DNA of 64,000 nucleotides from Sphaerosporella brunnea. Its lineage: Eukaryota > Ascomycota > Pezizomycetes > Pezizales > Pyronemataceae. The stretch is from positions 1 to 64,000 of the forward strand of contig VXIS01000063.1 of NCBI GenBank assembly GCA_008704415.1, read 5' to 3'. The notes under the pieces were generated by a model. That model worked only from the letters and a program-made list of their open reading frames with translations, made no database searches and was not told the origin of the DNA. The position numbers and the translations under genes were made by a program. Below, piece after piece: positions 21,104 through 33,676 of the stretch (position 1 is the stretch's first letter; each line of letters opens with the position of its first letter).

Positions 21104-23055
21104 CGTTCTATGGGCGGGGGGTGACGTTGTGCGCCTGCAGCAAAGGACCGTTGGAAAGAGCTCCAAGAGACAATTCCAGTGATAAAAATCTGTGGAGATA
21201 GCCGGGGGAGTTGTTGGGTGTAAATAGAGCCTGAGGGTCGCGTAGAGATCTATGGCAGAGCCTAGAATTAGTCTTTGCGCAGAAAAGCAGATCAAAGATA
21301 CGAGTTTAGATGCACAATTCGCAGACCTGGCGGCGAACGGCTATTGCTTTGGTTGCTGGCTGTCGCTGTGGTTGCTGGCTGTCGACGCGACGCGAGCAGA
21401 AAACACGCATAAAAGAACCGAATTTTCATCTGTTAAATACAATTTAAATACCTAATTAGGATTTATTTGATTATTCGATTTTTCAACTTGAATGTCCCTC
21501 TACTCAGGTCTAAGGCGTCCCCAACTGTAGAAAGGGGTGCAAGTGTCACCCCGAAAAACGACCACGGTGAGACACCCTACCAACGGGCACGACGTGCGCG
21601 CACCCCGCAGTTGCCAAATACTTGTTGTGGTCGCAACTGAGCCCCGACGAGCGAGCAGCGGAAACACCCCCCTCACGAGTAATGCCAACGCTTACTTTCG
21701 TCGCGTTCTCCATTTGCCACGCTCGCTGCCGGATCGACGGGCGTCGTTGACTAACCAACTGCTACCTCTTCCTGCACATTACGCTAGATTGTTGTTGTGT
21801 CTTGGATTTGGAGGATCGTCTCGTGGGGTTGGTTTCAAGGTTTTCGAGCTTCATCACATTCAGTTGGGCAGCCGTGAGTCGCACCGCCGAGATCGGCAGT
21901 CTACCTGGCATACCCCTGCGGTGTCAGCGCGCGGGACACAGACTTTTTCGAACATCGCCCCTCGCTCCCACCACGACGGGCTTCCCTGCTTCTTTTAGCT
22001 ACAGGACCTGGCCTAGGTTCAAGTACGTCAACTCTGCTGCTGGTGCTGCCGCTTGTTGCTGCTTGAGAAACTGATTCACCTCCACCACTCCAGCTGCATT
22101 GCTCCTCGGCCGCTCTTCAACACCCACCCCCCCCCCCCCCAGAAAATCCCCATCAGTCGCTTCCCGATCGAATTATCGCCATTCCTCCCCGAGGACACAG
22201 CACCAACGCACGCAAACGTAGGCAGAGACACGCTGCCGCAAAAAGGCAGGTGGGCGGCACAGAAAGGAAGCAAAGATCGAACACCCGCGAAGGAAGGAAG
22301 GAAGGAAGGAAGGAAGGAAGGGAGGAAGGCCGCGGAGCCAGGGCTCTGTCATCCACCGCTTTCTGGAACACGGCCACACGAGCAGACGGCATAACGGCTT
22401 GACACAGCGGGAGCGGTGTGGACGGTACTTGTTATCCGTGTTTTTCACCCCCCCCCCCCATCAGCCGCCGCGAACAGCAGACCAAGGCGGGAGAGCCAAC
22501 GAGCGCGCTGGCGGCGACAGCTTAGGAAGGGAAAACGGGAGCAATTCTGGAGGTTCAAAGAGGAGGTTCTGGCTGGCCCGCTGCTTCACTCTCAACTCTA
22601 GCTCGCTCTCGACCCCCCCCCCCCCCTTCCAAATCCATCGCCCCGCACTCCCCATCGCAGCGCGTCCCTGTCCCTTATCCTTGAGGTTCGATACGGCTAT
22701 CGCCCTCCCAGCTCTTACGACAGCTAACACGGCGATTTCGCGGCGCAGTTTTGAATGGGTCAGGGACGACGTGACTTACGGTAATCTTCATCTTTTTGGG
22801 GACTTTGCAGCATTTGAAGAAAGCCGGAGACAAAGCATTGGCGGAGATGAACTAATGCATGCCGCAGCCCCACTGCATCACCAAATCCGAATGTGAAAAC
22901 TGCCGTCCGCACTTTTTACCGACTTTTTTCTCGCTACACCATACTATACAACTTTCCCTTCACTATACACCTCTCAACGTTGCCGTGTTCACGACGGGCA
23001 TAATTTCCAACACGACTACACATCTTTTCGGCGTTGTCAGGGATCATTGCTCACC
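21104..23055. promoter_or_regulatory. Upstream region of the O-GlcNAc transferase gene
   Basis: No gene is recognised. The stretch becomes CT/CA-rich toward 23 kb, as fungal promoters and leaders often are. It contains C runs (near 22130, 22450, 22612) and a GGAA tandem tract (22290-22329). The last 150 bases before the ATG at 23056 are pyrimidine-rich and probably 5' leader. Open frames here (for example 22399-22896) lack motifs. Confidence 0.45.
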
Positions 23056-26000
23056 ATGATGATGCCGTATGCGGTGAGGCAGCAGGCTGTGCCCAGTGTA
23101 CCCCCTGGCGCTTCTCAGCAAGCTATGTATAATTCTCCAACTAATTCACCCTTCTACGGTTCTTCGCAACACCTCGTCAACCCTCAGCAGCACCACCGGC
23201 AGGATCCAATGCTTTCGAATAGACCATTATTCCGAAACCATTCCACTTCCTCTATTGTTCCAAACCATCACTCCACACACGAGAATCTTTTACGACGAAA
23301 GACGCCATCTGGGACTCTACCCGCCGCCTACGATGCTGCTCCGATGGAATATACCCCACGGCCAAATAAACAAATCTTGTTGCCCTATCAAGATGAAGTT
23401 TTGACGGGCCATCATGACTGCAGCAGCCAGGGACTCGGGTGGGCAGATAAAACCATGGGGCAGGCTGCGCATCCCTTGGTACCGCAGGGCATTGGTGCTG
23501 GGAGTAATGTGAGTGGGCCAATGTTTTCGACAGAATGGTCGCCGCAATCCAATGGACAATTCCTGCCAGACGACAGCATGATGGACCCCAATTTACGTCA
23601 ATTTCTTCTCCAGCAGCAACAGCAGACCGTGCCGCCTTTTCCAGACCAATTGTGGATGAACAGTCATTTGTCTGGATTCCAGCCCATGTATAATCCAATA
23701 ACAGCACCGACAGCTTCCTGCGACGAAGTAAATCGGTTCCTGATGAACGGAGGTTACATCGTTCAGAACAACGTTTGGCAAAACAACCACTATTATGGTT
23801 GGGGCACTGGTCCGTCCACACCATCATCACAGCTTCCACAGGCCGTAGACAATCTGAATCTCAACACACATCACGGCCATGCGACACAGAATGCTGTTTC
23901 TGACAGTTGGTGGGATCAGCTTGTCGGGACTTCAACTTCAGCTACTCAAAGCATGTACCCATCGACATTATCGCAAGAAACTCCGTCCTACCATAATTTC
24001 GAACATCTTTCTGCCTTCCCTGTTCGCGTACCAGAACGTAGCGCTTTGCCAACCCGTGAGAAAGCCGCAGTGTGGGCACACAGGGCGTATGTGGATCTCT
24101 TATCCTCAATCCATGTCCAACAACGACAGAACGCCGATGGCACCGGAAACACAATTTCAGCTAAGACTGGATTATATCCTCGGCCACCAAAAATTGCTGG
24201 TTTGAAGAGTGCGTTGCGTCAGAACCTCCAGCTCAGCTCTGGAAATTCGAGACATTACAGCAACCTCAACGTTGAGTCACCCGATCGGAGGAAACGGATG
24301 CGGGCAGGCATGGCTGGAAATTTAGATTATTCCGAACTTGGGACTTCGTCACATTCTCTGGCGAAGAATGAGTACCAATTTCCAGGACACGCCAACGGCT
24401 CTGCGGGCCAACTTTACAATCACCAGGGGTACGCTGTCGATTGTTGTTCTCGGAATCATGTTCGCCGACAGTCTGACACTCTTTCAAATAGGTCATCACT
24501 GGCTAGCGCGCCGGAAAACTCAGCATCTCTTGTGACTGCTTTAAATGCTACGACGCAGGCATTGGCTGTATTGGAAACCCTTGAAAAGATGTGCATTGAG
24601 TCAAGTTGGACCTGGTTAGATGGAATGATGCTAGGCGGTTGCCTCGCATATGTATGACTATCCACTTTTTACCGTGCTGCAGTGGTGCTAACAGTTTTTA
24701 TAGGGCCTAGGTGACCTAAATCAAGCGCTGATTTGGTATCGTCGTATTCTGGAAATTGATGAAGGGTACGTGTCCAATCAATTCCGTCTGTTGATCGCTG
24801 TGGCTGACAATCTGATTAGGCATGTGGAGGCGCTATCCAATTGTGCTGCCACTCTCCTCTCACTGCACCGGAAAGAAGACGCCGAACAATTCTGGCGTCA
24901 GGCAGTCAAGAAACGGCCCAGCTACCTTGAGGCGGTGGAACACTTGGTTGGACTTCTCTGCGGCGACCACCGCGCCAGAGAAGCCGTCGAAATCATCAAA
25001 TACGTTGAGGCAACTCTTCGAAGACCAGGTTATCTTGCGGAAAGAAACATCAGCACTGATGGTACATTCATCAAGAGCGAAGTGGTCGACCCAGGGTATA
25101 CCTTTGGCCCAAAGAGTCGCAGTATTTCAAGGACAACTCCCACGTTTGGACTCAGCCCCTTTGTTATACCCGGATCTGAAAATGGACGCATGTTGGCCCT
25201 GATCCACGCAAAAGGGAACATGCTCTACACTTTGGGTGACAACATCGGGGCAGCTAAAGCTTTCGAGGATGCAGTTCTCGTAGCAGCTGGGATTCCAAGC
25301 GGTGGAATACAGGCTCTTATCGACAAAATCTTGGTTGTGCTCAAAGCAGCAACTGAAGGAGTAAACCTCTCGGAGCTGTCGCCAAACCCCCCGCAAACTC
25401 CCGTGCTTTTGCAACCAGAACGAGCAGTGCAAACTGCAAGGCTAGTCTTCCCTCCAAACGGTGAACTGCCAGGTCTGCGAGATATAGCTACGGGCGCTCC
25501 TTTGAAGGCAGCCATAGCAACCACAAGCAACTCGCTATTATCATTGGCGAAGATCTTCCAGGATGGGATGTCATCAGGCGGAACAACTGCAGGGCGACCA
25601 GGGGCCAGCGTCAAGGATATCTTGGCCCTATACTACCTTTCCATGTCTCTCCACCCCAGTCCTTCGACGGCAAACAACGTGGGAATTCTTCTCGCTAGTA
25701 TACAGCAAGCTTCCCCGACTCCGGGAATGTCCACATCTCAATCTGGTGCGAGCATCGGCGTCAATTTGGCGCTCATGTACTACAACTATGGTCTAAAGCT
25801 AGACCATCGTCATGCTCACCTGTACACGAACTTGGGAAGCTTATTGAAGGACATCAACCAGCTTGGGCACGCGATCAAGATGTACGAGCTCGCAGTATCT
25901 TACGATCCTTCCTTTGACATTGCGCTGGCCAATCTTGCAAACGCTGTCAAGGACCAAGGCCGCCTGAGTGATGCCGTGGTGTACTACCGGCGTGCCGTCA

Positions 26001-28067
26001 AGGCAAATCCCGAGTTTGCGGAGGCTGTATGTGGACTCGCCAACGTCTTGAATAGTGTCTGTGATTGGAAGGGAAGAGGTGGCATAGTAAGAGATGGGGG
26101 GAATAGGGATAGGTGGCATGTGGATGACACCGGCATGTTGACGGATGCCAGGGCAGTCGGTGCTCTTAGCAGTGGCTGGATGAAGCGGGTGGTAGAGATT
26201 GTCGAAAAGCAACTCGAGCAGGGTGAAAGCTGGGGCAAGCACGCTTTGGCCGACGAGACTTTTAACCAGTTTGTGCAGGACATTGAATATGCGGAGAACG
26301 GTTATCTGAACGAAGCCAGGAGTCAGGCGCTGCGATTTATGTTGGCAGCGTGGGTGGGCCAGCGATACGAAGGGGCGAAAATCATTCGGCTTATCGAGCG
26401 GGCCAGCCGGAAGGCTGTGTGGAGGTGGTATCGGGACAAGTATGTGTATGGCATTGACAAACCTGTCACGGAATACCGTCGACCCAGAGTGCCGTCTGTC
26501 TTGACCACCCCGAGCGCTCCAACGGTTCTGCCGTTTCACACCTTCACCTGCCCTTTGTCAGCGAAAGAAGTCCGCCTTATTTCGGAACGAAACGGACTGC
26601 GGATATCGTGCTCGACCTTGCGATCTTCATGGTTGTCTCAACATGTTTATCCTCCTCCGGCCCCGCCACGACCATATCTCCGGGTCGGCTATGTATCTTC
26701 AGATTTTAATAACCACCCTCTCGCACACCTGATGCAGTCGGTGTTCGGCTTGCATGACCCGTCTCGCGTCAAAGCCTACTGCTACGCTACCACCGCCAGC
26801 GATAACTCTGAACATCGGAAGCAGATCGAGAGGGAGTCCCCCATGTTTTACGATGCACATAGCTGGGGACCGGATCGCTTAGTCCAGCAGATCGTGGACG
26901 ACGGAATCCATATCCTTATTAATCTTAATGGATTTACTCGTGGCGCAAGGAACGAGGTCTTTGCTGCAAGGCCTGCACCAATACAAATGAGTTTCATGGG
27001 GTTCGCTGGTACTCTTGGAGCCGAATGGTGCGACTATCTCTACGCGGATACTACCGCAGTGCCTACGGAGATGCTTCGCAATTTGAGGCGAAACGTGGAT
27101 GTGGATGACTCGATACGCGGTTTGAGCGAGGGCGAGACTGAAGAGAGCAGCTGGGTGTACGCCGAAAATATCATATTTGCTCGGTATACATTCTTTTGCT
27201 GCGACCACCGACAGAGCGCGCCAGATGCAAAGCTTGGGCAGTTGAGTTGGGAAGAAGAGGTCAAGAGACGATGGGAAAAGCGCAAAGAAATATTCCCGGA
27301 TATCGAGGACGACCAAATCATATTGGGCAACTTCAACCAGCTATACAAGGTGAGAATTTCTTATCCAGCACTTATCAGGAATGAACACTGACAGAATTTA
27401 GATCGAGCCTACCACTTTCCGGACCTGGCTACGTATCCTGGCCGCAGTACCCAAAGCTATCCTCTGGCTCTTGCGCTTCCCGGAGCTGGGAGAGTCAAAT
27501 CTTCTTGGACTCGCGGAGATGTGGGCTTCCAAGGAAGTGGCATCAAGGATTTGGTTCACTGATGTCGCGCCCAAGTATGAACACATAAAACGTGCACAAG
27601 TTTGCGATCTATTTCTGGATACTCCTGAATGCAATGCGCACACGACTGCGGCGGATGTTCTCTGGAGCGGGACGCCGCTATTGACGCTGCCACGACACAA
27701 GCACAAGATGTGTTCGCGGATAGCTGCCAGCATCCTACGGGCGGCAGTGCCTCAAAATGAGAAGGGGAAAGCGATGGCAAACAGCCTGGTGGCAGATAGT
27801 GAAGACATCTATGAGCGGCGTGCGATCGAGCTCGCATCGGGCTTGGAGTACCGAATCGGCGGCGATGGAGAATGTACTGGCGAGCTGGCGGATATCCGGA
27901 AAGTTCTCTTCACAAATCGGTGGACCAGTGAACTTTTCAACACGAAGCGGTGGGTGAGCGATCTCGAGGATGCGTATGAAGAGGCGTGGAGGCGGTGGGT
28001 CTGCGGCGAAGGGGGTGACATAGACCTGAAGGAAATAAAGCCGGTGAAGAGGTCGGTTTGGAATTGA
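23056..28067 (+). CDS. UDP-GlcNAc:protein O-GlcNAc transferase (GT41), four exons
   Basis: It transfers GlcNAc from UDP-GlcNAc to serine/threonine of nucleocytoplasmic proteins. Exons are 23056-24651, 24704-24765, 24820-27349 and 27402-28067, giving 1617 residues, similar to other filamentous fungi. All introns are 52-54 bases with GT/AG ends; the first has a GCTAAC branch site. The ATG at 23056 has the context CACC. Residues 1-500 are a low-complexity fungal extension with the conserved HENLLRRKTPSGTL motif. TPR repeats follow (about 535-900), for example GDLNQALIWYRRILEIDEG spliced across intron 2 and AHLYTNLGSLLKDINQLGHA. The catalytic half shows LRVGYVSSDFNNHPLAHLMQ (near 1173), GFTRGARNEVFAARPAPIQ (near 1257), NFNQLYK (ends 1396, the UDP-contacting lysine) and DTPECNAHTTAADVLWSGTP (near 1468). 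All key motifs are present, so it should be active. Start and long exon 1 are inferred. Confidence 0.93.
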
Positions 28068-28666
28068 TTTGGCGCGTGGGGTTTTCCTTATGATTTTGTG
28101 GGATTTACCTGTCTGTTTTAGCGTATATGGGGTGTTTGTGTTTTATTTTATTGGTCCTTTATTATTAACATTTTGTGATTGTACTTACTGGCGCTGTATC
28201 TTTACCGTTCAATGATGTATCTAGGCTACTTTTTTGGATTATTGGGCCGGGAGAGGCATTCTTTTATAGGGTTATTATACGCAGGGAGGACGGCGTGCAT
28301 ACAGCTTGCTGCTGTGCGAAGACGGAGTTCTGTTTTTTCTGGTTGGGGGCTTTCTTTTGTCTCGTAGAGGCTGGCTGGTGGGATAGAGGTGGCTATACCG
28401 GCTTTTGGCATTTTGCGCTGGATAACACATGTTTGGGGGTTTGGCGTGCCATCTTTAATGGGAGTGGAAGGCTATTTGCTTCCGTCATTGCGCGTATGAT
28501 GATGAATCATGGCAGGGAAGGCTTGCATGTGATATCACTCGTTTTCGGCGTCCCTGCTCTGTGGAGTTGGATATACTAAGCATACGTACATGTACGATGC
28601 GCGCTCGTATTCTAAACCAAAGCCAACAAAATCTATACTACAAGCAAGCGGTCCCATCTCCTCAGC
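28068..28666. other. Convergent 3' region between OGT and ureidoglycolate lyase
   Basis: The 599 bases between two opposing stop codons probably hold both 3' untranslated regions and terminators. The sequence is T-rich just after the OGT stop. I see no gene, though weak open frames exist. Confidence 0.5.
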
Positions 28667-29317
28667 CTACAACTTCGCCCCCCTTGTCTTCTCCCACAAC
28701 CCCCAATTCCCCTCCCCAACAACTTTCACCGGCACGCCACCACCACCAATAAAAACCTCCTCGCAATCCAATGCCGTCCCATTCTCGGCCACAAGCACGC
28801 AGAACTCCACCGGCCGCTCCCCAACCACCACCATCGGCGCATGCCACGTGCCGGCGCTATACGTCACCGCCTGGTCACCGCGGGCGCGAAACGCGCGCAG
28901 CTCCTCCAGCACCGGCATGCCATCCTTCCCAGTGGGTGCTACTATCACTACGTAGTAGGTAGCAGCGTCGGGGGACGAGGAGAGCGACAGGGGGATGAAG
29001 GTTTGCGTCGTGTATGGATGGCGCTCCAGGATTTTCACGTGGAAGATACCCTCGGGGGTGAGGGAGCGGCGCGGCGCGCAGACGAAGAGGTTTAGATTCG
29101 TTGTGGCGGCGGGAGAGGTCGGCGGGTAGAAACTGGAGACGGGGCTGATTCGCGCGTGCTTGCTGGCTGTGCCTTGGTTTGCGGTGATGCTGCTGCCGGT
29201 GTTGTTGGAGTCCGGCTTTTGGATTGCCGTGCCGAAGCGCGTGAAGGCGCTCGGTGTTAGCGGCTCCAGTGGGAGCGGCGTGCGCTGCGAGGGCGCCGCG
29301 AGCGTTGGTGGCGCCAT
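28667..29317 (-). CDS. Ureidoglycolate lyase
   Basis: It splits ureidoglycolate to glyoxylate and urea, the last step of allantoin catabolism (DAL3 in yeast, EC 4.3.2.3). It is a single exon of 216 residues, the usual family length. Family signatures are NQGTASKHAR (residues 47-56), FVCAPRR (78-84), KILERHPYTTQTFIPL (95-110), YYVVIVAP (121-128), and the hallmark block RAFRARGDQAVTYSAGTWHA (141-160) followed by PMVVVG. The histidines in ERHP and TWHAP and the neighbouring glutamate are typical active-site residues of the cupin-like fold. The C-terminus ends in NGTALDCEEVFI, also conserved. The N-terminal PLPLEPLTPSAFTRFGTAI is the family's usual opening strand, which supports the ATG at 29317. 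It is convergent with OGT; no other allantoin-pathway gene is in the window, so it is not clustered here. Confidence 0.93.
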   Translation of the reverse strand: MAPPTLAAPSQRTPLPLEPLTPSAFTRFGTAIQKPDSNNTGSSITANQGTASKHARISPVSSFYPPTSPAATTNLNLFVCAPRRSLTPEGIFHVKILERHPYTTQTFIPLSLSSSPDAATYYVVIVAPTGKDGMPVLEELRAFRARGDQAVTYSAGTWHAPMVVVGERPVEFCVLVAENGTALDCEEVFIGGGGVPVKVVGEGNWGLWEKTRGAKL

Positions 29318-29968
29318 TTTGTTGTCGTGCTGTGCTGTGGCTGTGGTTGTGGTGGTGAGGAAGTGGAGGAGGAAGGCAGGGGTTCGGTGATGTCTACATA
29401 GCTTTCCGATCCTTGCGTTCGGCCCGCGCGGAAAACGGCGGCGGTCGGTTCAGCCGAAGCTTTTTTGTTCAGGATTTACAAGGCCACGGATAGATAGCAA
29501 GAGCCTGCATCCATCAATAGAATCTGGGCAGTGGGGCACTGATCCAGCAAGCAAGATGTGTCTTCACAATTTGTCCCGCGATTTTGTGTCTGTGAGTGAA
29601 AGAAAGACGGACTTTTGGACATCTCTATTGGATTGGTGGTGGTAACTACTACATATACACATTCATTATCATATCAAGGGCCGTGTGCGCATGTGCGGGA
29701 CTTAAACGATACAGATCAAAGACCGGAAATTATGGTTCACAAGGGAGCACTCGTATTTCTCACCCAACGTTGAGCTGAACCGTTTGTGGACATTGCATCC
29801 CGATATACATATTGGAAACGGCTCAGGGCGGGACGGAAAGAGCGCGTACGACTTCTGGTTTTGGATCGATGGGCCATTGGGGAAAGGAGTGCGCACGGAA
29901 GTTCATGTCATGAGCGGCGGTGCAAAAGGCTGAAACGTTCTGGAAGTACCGCGGGAAGCGGTGGATTA
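29318..29968. other. Upstream region of ureidoglycolate lyase
   Basis: This interval holds the minus-strand promoter side of the lyase gene up to the MITE. No GATA-type cluster or other element stood out, and I see no gene. Confidence 0.4.
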
Positions 29969-30361
29969 CTGTAGCGAGCAGTGAGGTTCGAACGAGATTC
30001 CGTTGCTGACCGCCGAGACACGTTTTTTATTAACGAACGGGAGAAACTGACAGTTCCCAGCTAACGAACGGGCTGATCTTCTATAGATGTTCTTTTTTCT
30101 TCTTCAAACACACTGTATGTTAGCAACTCTCTAAATTCTGCTAATTTGGAGGGGATTTACGGTGCGATTGGTGGCCGTCGGACTTTGATCGTGACGAAAA
30201 GCTCGCTGGTTGAGCGTTTCTTCGCGTCACTGCACAGCACTCGCGCCCAGACAGGTGCTGACACCTGTTTGCTAACGAACGCACCTTCTCCCTGACCACA
30301 ACGGATAACGAACGGACTCCCGTGCTGACTGCTGACGTTCGAACCTCACTGCTCGCTACAG
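29969..30361. mobile_element. 393-bp MITE with 26-bp perfect inverted ends, TA-flanked
   Basis: The left end CTGTAGCGAGCAGTGAGGTT... (29969-29994) is repeated exactly, inverted, at 30336-30361. TA lies directly outside each end (29967-29968, 30362-30363), consistent with a TA target duplication. Inside are four scattered copies of TAACGAACG (near 30031, 30062, 30272, 30306) and no coding potential. It is a miniature non-autonomous DNA transposon; its family is undetermined. Confidence 0.85.
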
Positions 30362-30363
30362 TA

Positions 30364-32157
30364 TATCCGGGGGAATGTAACTTGACCTAGAAGTAGAATA
30401 ACTACATATCTTTTCATAACTCCACTGCACTCACTGACTGCGGGCCGCGCGCTGGGGATTGAGTGTGGTGTCTCGTTGATATTTTGCAACCATCATCTCG
30501 AGCTCGACATAAGCATAGGTACCGGTTTCATCCTGTCATGTAGGAGCCGGAGACGCGGCCGCCCGTGTAGAACCATCCGGGACGCGGAAGCGCGTTGCCG
30601 AATATGTTACAGTAATCGCCATGACCAGTTCGATGTTGGTCCATCTCACGCGCACGTGGAAGCGTTTCTGATCAGATCAGGGGGGGGGGGGGGCAATTTG
30701 CGGGAAAAAAAAAAAAAATCTCCTTATTTGAGCTTGAGCATGAGGCGGCGGCTGTGCTGGACATGGCATAAATTCGATCGCGATCGCTAAATTCGATTAC
30801 CTACCGTCATGAACTGTGCATGTATGTAATTCCTGCTGTACGAAATAGGAGAGAGAGCACAGCTGGCCGTCTCAATTGCCGCTCTTGGAATTGATGCTTT
30901 GGTCTAATGCGTTATGCCGCCGTCGTATGTTTTCTGAGCAACGGTAAACAATAATCCATCTTGGTTGCCCGCAAAGCGGCATCTAGCAGACGGCGGCGGC
31001 GGCGGCGGCAGGATCCTCGCAATTCCCTCACGTCTGTATGCACGCAATTATCTATAGAAAAAAAATAGCTCTAAACTGCCGCCGCCTCGATAGTACGTAC
31101 CAATGTTTCCGAGCTTCATCGTCGTCGGAACCGGAAGATCGCGTCCTTTTCCTCCCAAAAATAGGAAAGGTTAACAATCCGCCATTGTTTTTTCCGATCA
31201 AGACTGCTAGAAAGCAATCCCATGGTCCGTGCCCCCCTTTTCCAGCTAGCCATGTTGGACTTAACCAACCGGCGCTTTTATTAGAATTTTATTGGGCTGC
31301 CGTATCAACAAGCGCCTGCCTTACACCCCACCAACCACAGTGCCTGATATCGTGCTGTTTGGCTATTTAACCAGATTGTTCCAACAGCTGGCCTTTCCCC
31401 TATTCAGTGGCGAAACGCTGGCGAGAAGGGGGTTAGTTACTCAGGCTACGCATCAGAATCGAAGATCATGCAGGTACCGATCCAAAAGCAGCTGGGCCGT
31501 TCGAACAGCCACCACATTCGACGTCAACACGGAGATGTTTCGACAAGCGCATCGATTGGACGGAGACGGGAAGTATGTATATATTATCTCAATCTCCGCT
31601 TCTGCATGTTTCCTCTGTCATCAACATCAGCAGCACATCCAGACGTGTAAGCTCGGAGTCCCCCAAGAGTTCGTCCTTTTTTTCTTTCGCTTTTTTTGTT
31701 TTTTCCTTTTTTTTTCCTTCATTCCGAGTGCCACATACATTCGTTCAGCTCGGGAAGCTACAGTAAACAGAGCTGGCTCATTTCGAAGAAAGTTCCGGTC
31801 GTTAATTCCGGTTTGTCTTACGGTGCACGGTTTTGTTTGAAATCTTGGTTCCCGCATACGATTGCCTTCTGCAACGAAGCCACGAAGATCCGAGACCATC
31901 AAAACCCGCCCCTCCCGACCTCGCCTTCCCCTCGTTGTGCTGGATTTCACCAAAACAACCGCATACAGCCTTATCAACATCGGTTTCTTCAACATTTCGA
32001 TTCTTCAACACTCATTAATAAAAACGGCATATCCCTTTAGTTCGCTAGTTTAATAGATTTTTTTTCGACACACACACACCGGCATCCAATCAACCCAACA
32101 TTTTCATATCATCAAAAAGTTTTCAAAAGCCACCCATAGATATCTTCTTATTCGACA
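30364..32157. other. Gene-poor interval and upstream region of the next gene
   Basis: No gene assigned. It contains a 14-base G run followed closely by a 13-base A run (30680-30718), a GGC repeat near 30991-31008, and T-rich tracts near 31676-31720. The last 200 bases before 32158 are AT- and CA-rich and are probably promoter and leader of the following gene. Confidence 0.45.
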
Positions 32158-32976
32158 ATGCATCATACCCACCTTTCAGATGGTAAGTCGGAACCCGAAC
32201 ACAAAACATCCGTGCGAAATTCATGATATCTGACTCGACTTGCAGCCGCTCTGGCACTTTCCCGCATCCTTACCTTCCACCGCATTCACCACGGTTTCTT
32301 CGGCGGCTTCGCAATCCTTTCGACCTCGCCGTGCCCCGCACGAGAAACGAAAGACCTCGACGTGCTGGTATCCGCCACGAAAGCCACGATCATATCGCTC
32401 CTCAGCCAACGGCACGGGTGGCTCGAGATACCGCAGAACCGCGAAGACTACGTAGCCTACTTCTACCGCAACCCATACGCGACCTCTTCGGCGAGCTCTT
32501 TCGACAGCAGCACCACCAGCACCGAAGAAGAGGAGAAGCCGGCGCCCATGGTATTGGTGGAAATGTTTGTGGGCCACCAAGCCTCGCGGTTCCCGGTCTC
32601 GAAGAACTGCGTGCTCCGAGGCCGCCACATGGGCACCTCTTACATCCCGATCCTGAGAGAGGAGTACCTATTCCGTGGAAAACTTAATGCGGCTGCTACT
32701 CGCGGAAAGCCCGGAGACGTCAGCGATATCCTTTACTTGATCGAGCAGTACGGAGATACCATCCGCGAGCGTCTTGACGGATTGGACAAAACCGTCGTCA
32801 ACGAAGCGGTCCGGCGACATCCCGAGCTGCGGAGGCCACTGCGGAAAGTCGGCATTCATGCCGCGAGAGCACCGGTGCGGTGGCCCGTCGGCAAGAAGAG
32901 CAAGGACAAAACCGTGTTTGCGGTCATACCCGCAAAGACCTGGGACGTACACCGGGGATTGGGCTGGAGAGATTAG
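32158..32976 (+). CDS. Predicted nucleotidyltransferase-fold protein, two exons
   Basis: Exon 1 is only 25 bases (32158-32182, MHHTHLSD plus one base). A 63-base intron (32183-32245, GTAAGT...TTGCAG) joins it to exon 2 (32246-32976), giving 251 residues. Residues 26-50 read FFGGFAIL followed by RETKDLDVLV, the arrangement of a glycine pair and a D-x-D on the next strand that marks the nucleotidyltransferase superfamily. A later VLVEMFVG (about 109-116) can supply the third acidic residue. This matches a group of uncharacterised fungal proteins with a GGFA(I/V)...R.TKDIDV core. The C-terminal part is basic and contains VSDILYLIEQYG. Substrate is unknown; an aminoglycoside- or nucleotide-transferase activity cannot be claimed. 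The ATG is supported by the clean splice and by the family's N-terminal helix continuing through it. Confidence 0.75.
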
Positions 32977-33676
32977 TCCACCTAACCTTCTCTCTCTCTC
33001 TCGCTCTTTTGTCCTAGGATTTTTCAATTTCAATAAAAGAAAGAAAGAAAGAAAGAAAGGGTGGGTTTTTAAAAAAAATATTGCATTCTTGGTCGTTTGA
33101 TTTTTCTTTGGGTGTTTTTTTTTGTTTGCTTTCGCTTTTTGCGTCATTATCATAGCGCGGTTTTGGGATATATACAGGCATGTGGAAGGTGGCTTTGTCG
33201 TTTTTTTTTTTTTTTTGTTTTTTTTTTCTCGCTGTCATTCGTTTTTGTTAGTTTTTTTTTTTGGTTTCGGTTTTGGCATTGCATTCATTCTTTTGGGAGT
33301 GGACGCGGGATCTTGTGGGGACTCTGGGCTGGAAGCTTTTGGATGCAGCCCTTTTTTGAGGCTGCTGGTGCTGTTTTGGATGTTATACATGTACTGTCGA
33401 GGTAATGAAGCGATCGGTCCTTCATGGGACGGACGGAATATTTGATAATTTTTCAAGCAATGGCTTGGGCAAACGCCAGATCGAGTCATCTTAAATTATT
33501 TTGTGGCGTCTTGGGCTGCAAGGCTCATGATCACTTCACCATAGAGCCAAGAAGCTAGGTAGAAGCCCTCTATGTTTCGGCATGCCTACGGATGGAGTTC
33601 TGAAAATCAGTGAATGGTTTCAACTAAGGAGGCCATAGAACGCCACCTAGTTCTCGAGGACTAAAGGGGCAGGATA
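32977..33676. other. 3' flank, T-rich low-complexity DNA
   Basis: The sequence after the stop at 32976 contains a CT repeat (32989-33004), a GAAA repeat (33039-33058) and several long T runs (33114-33260). No gene is seen before the MITE. Confidence 0.5.
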
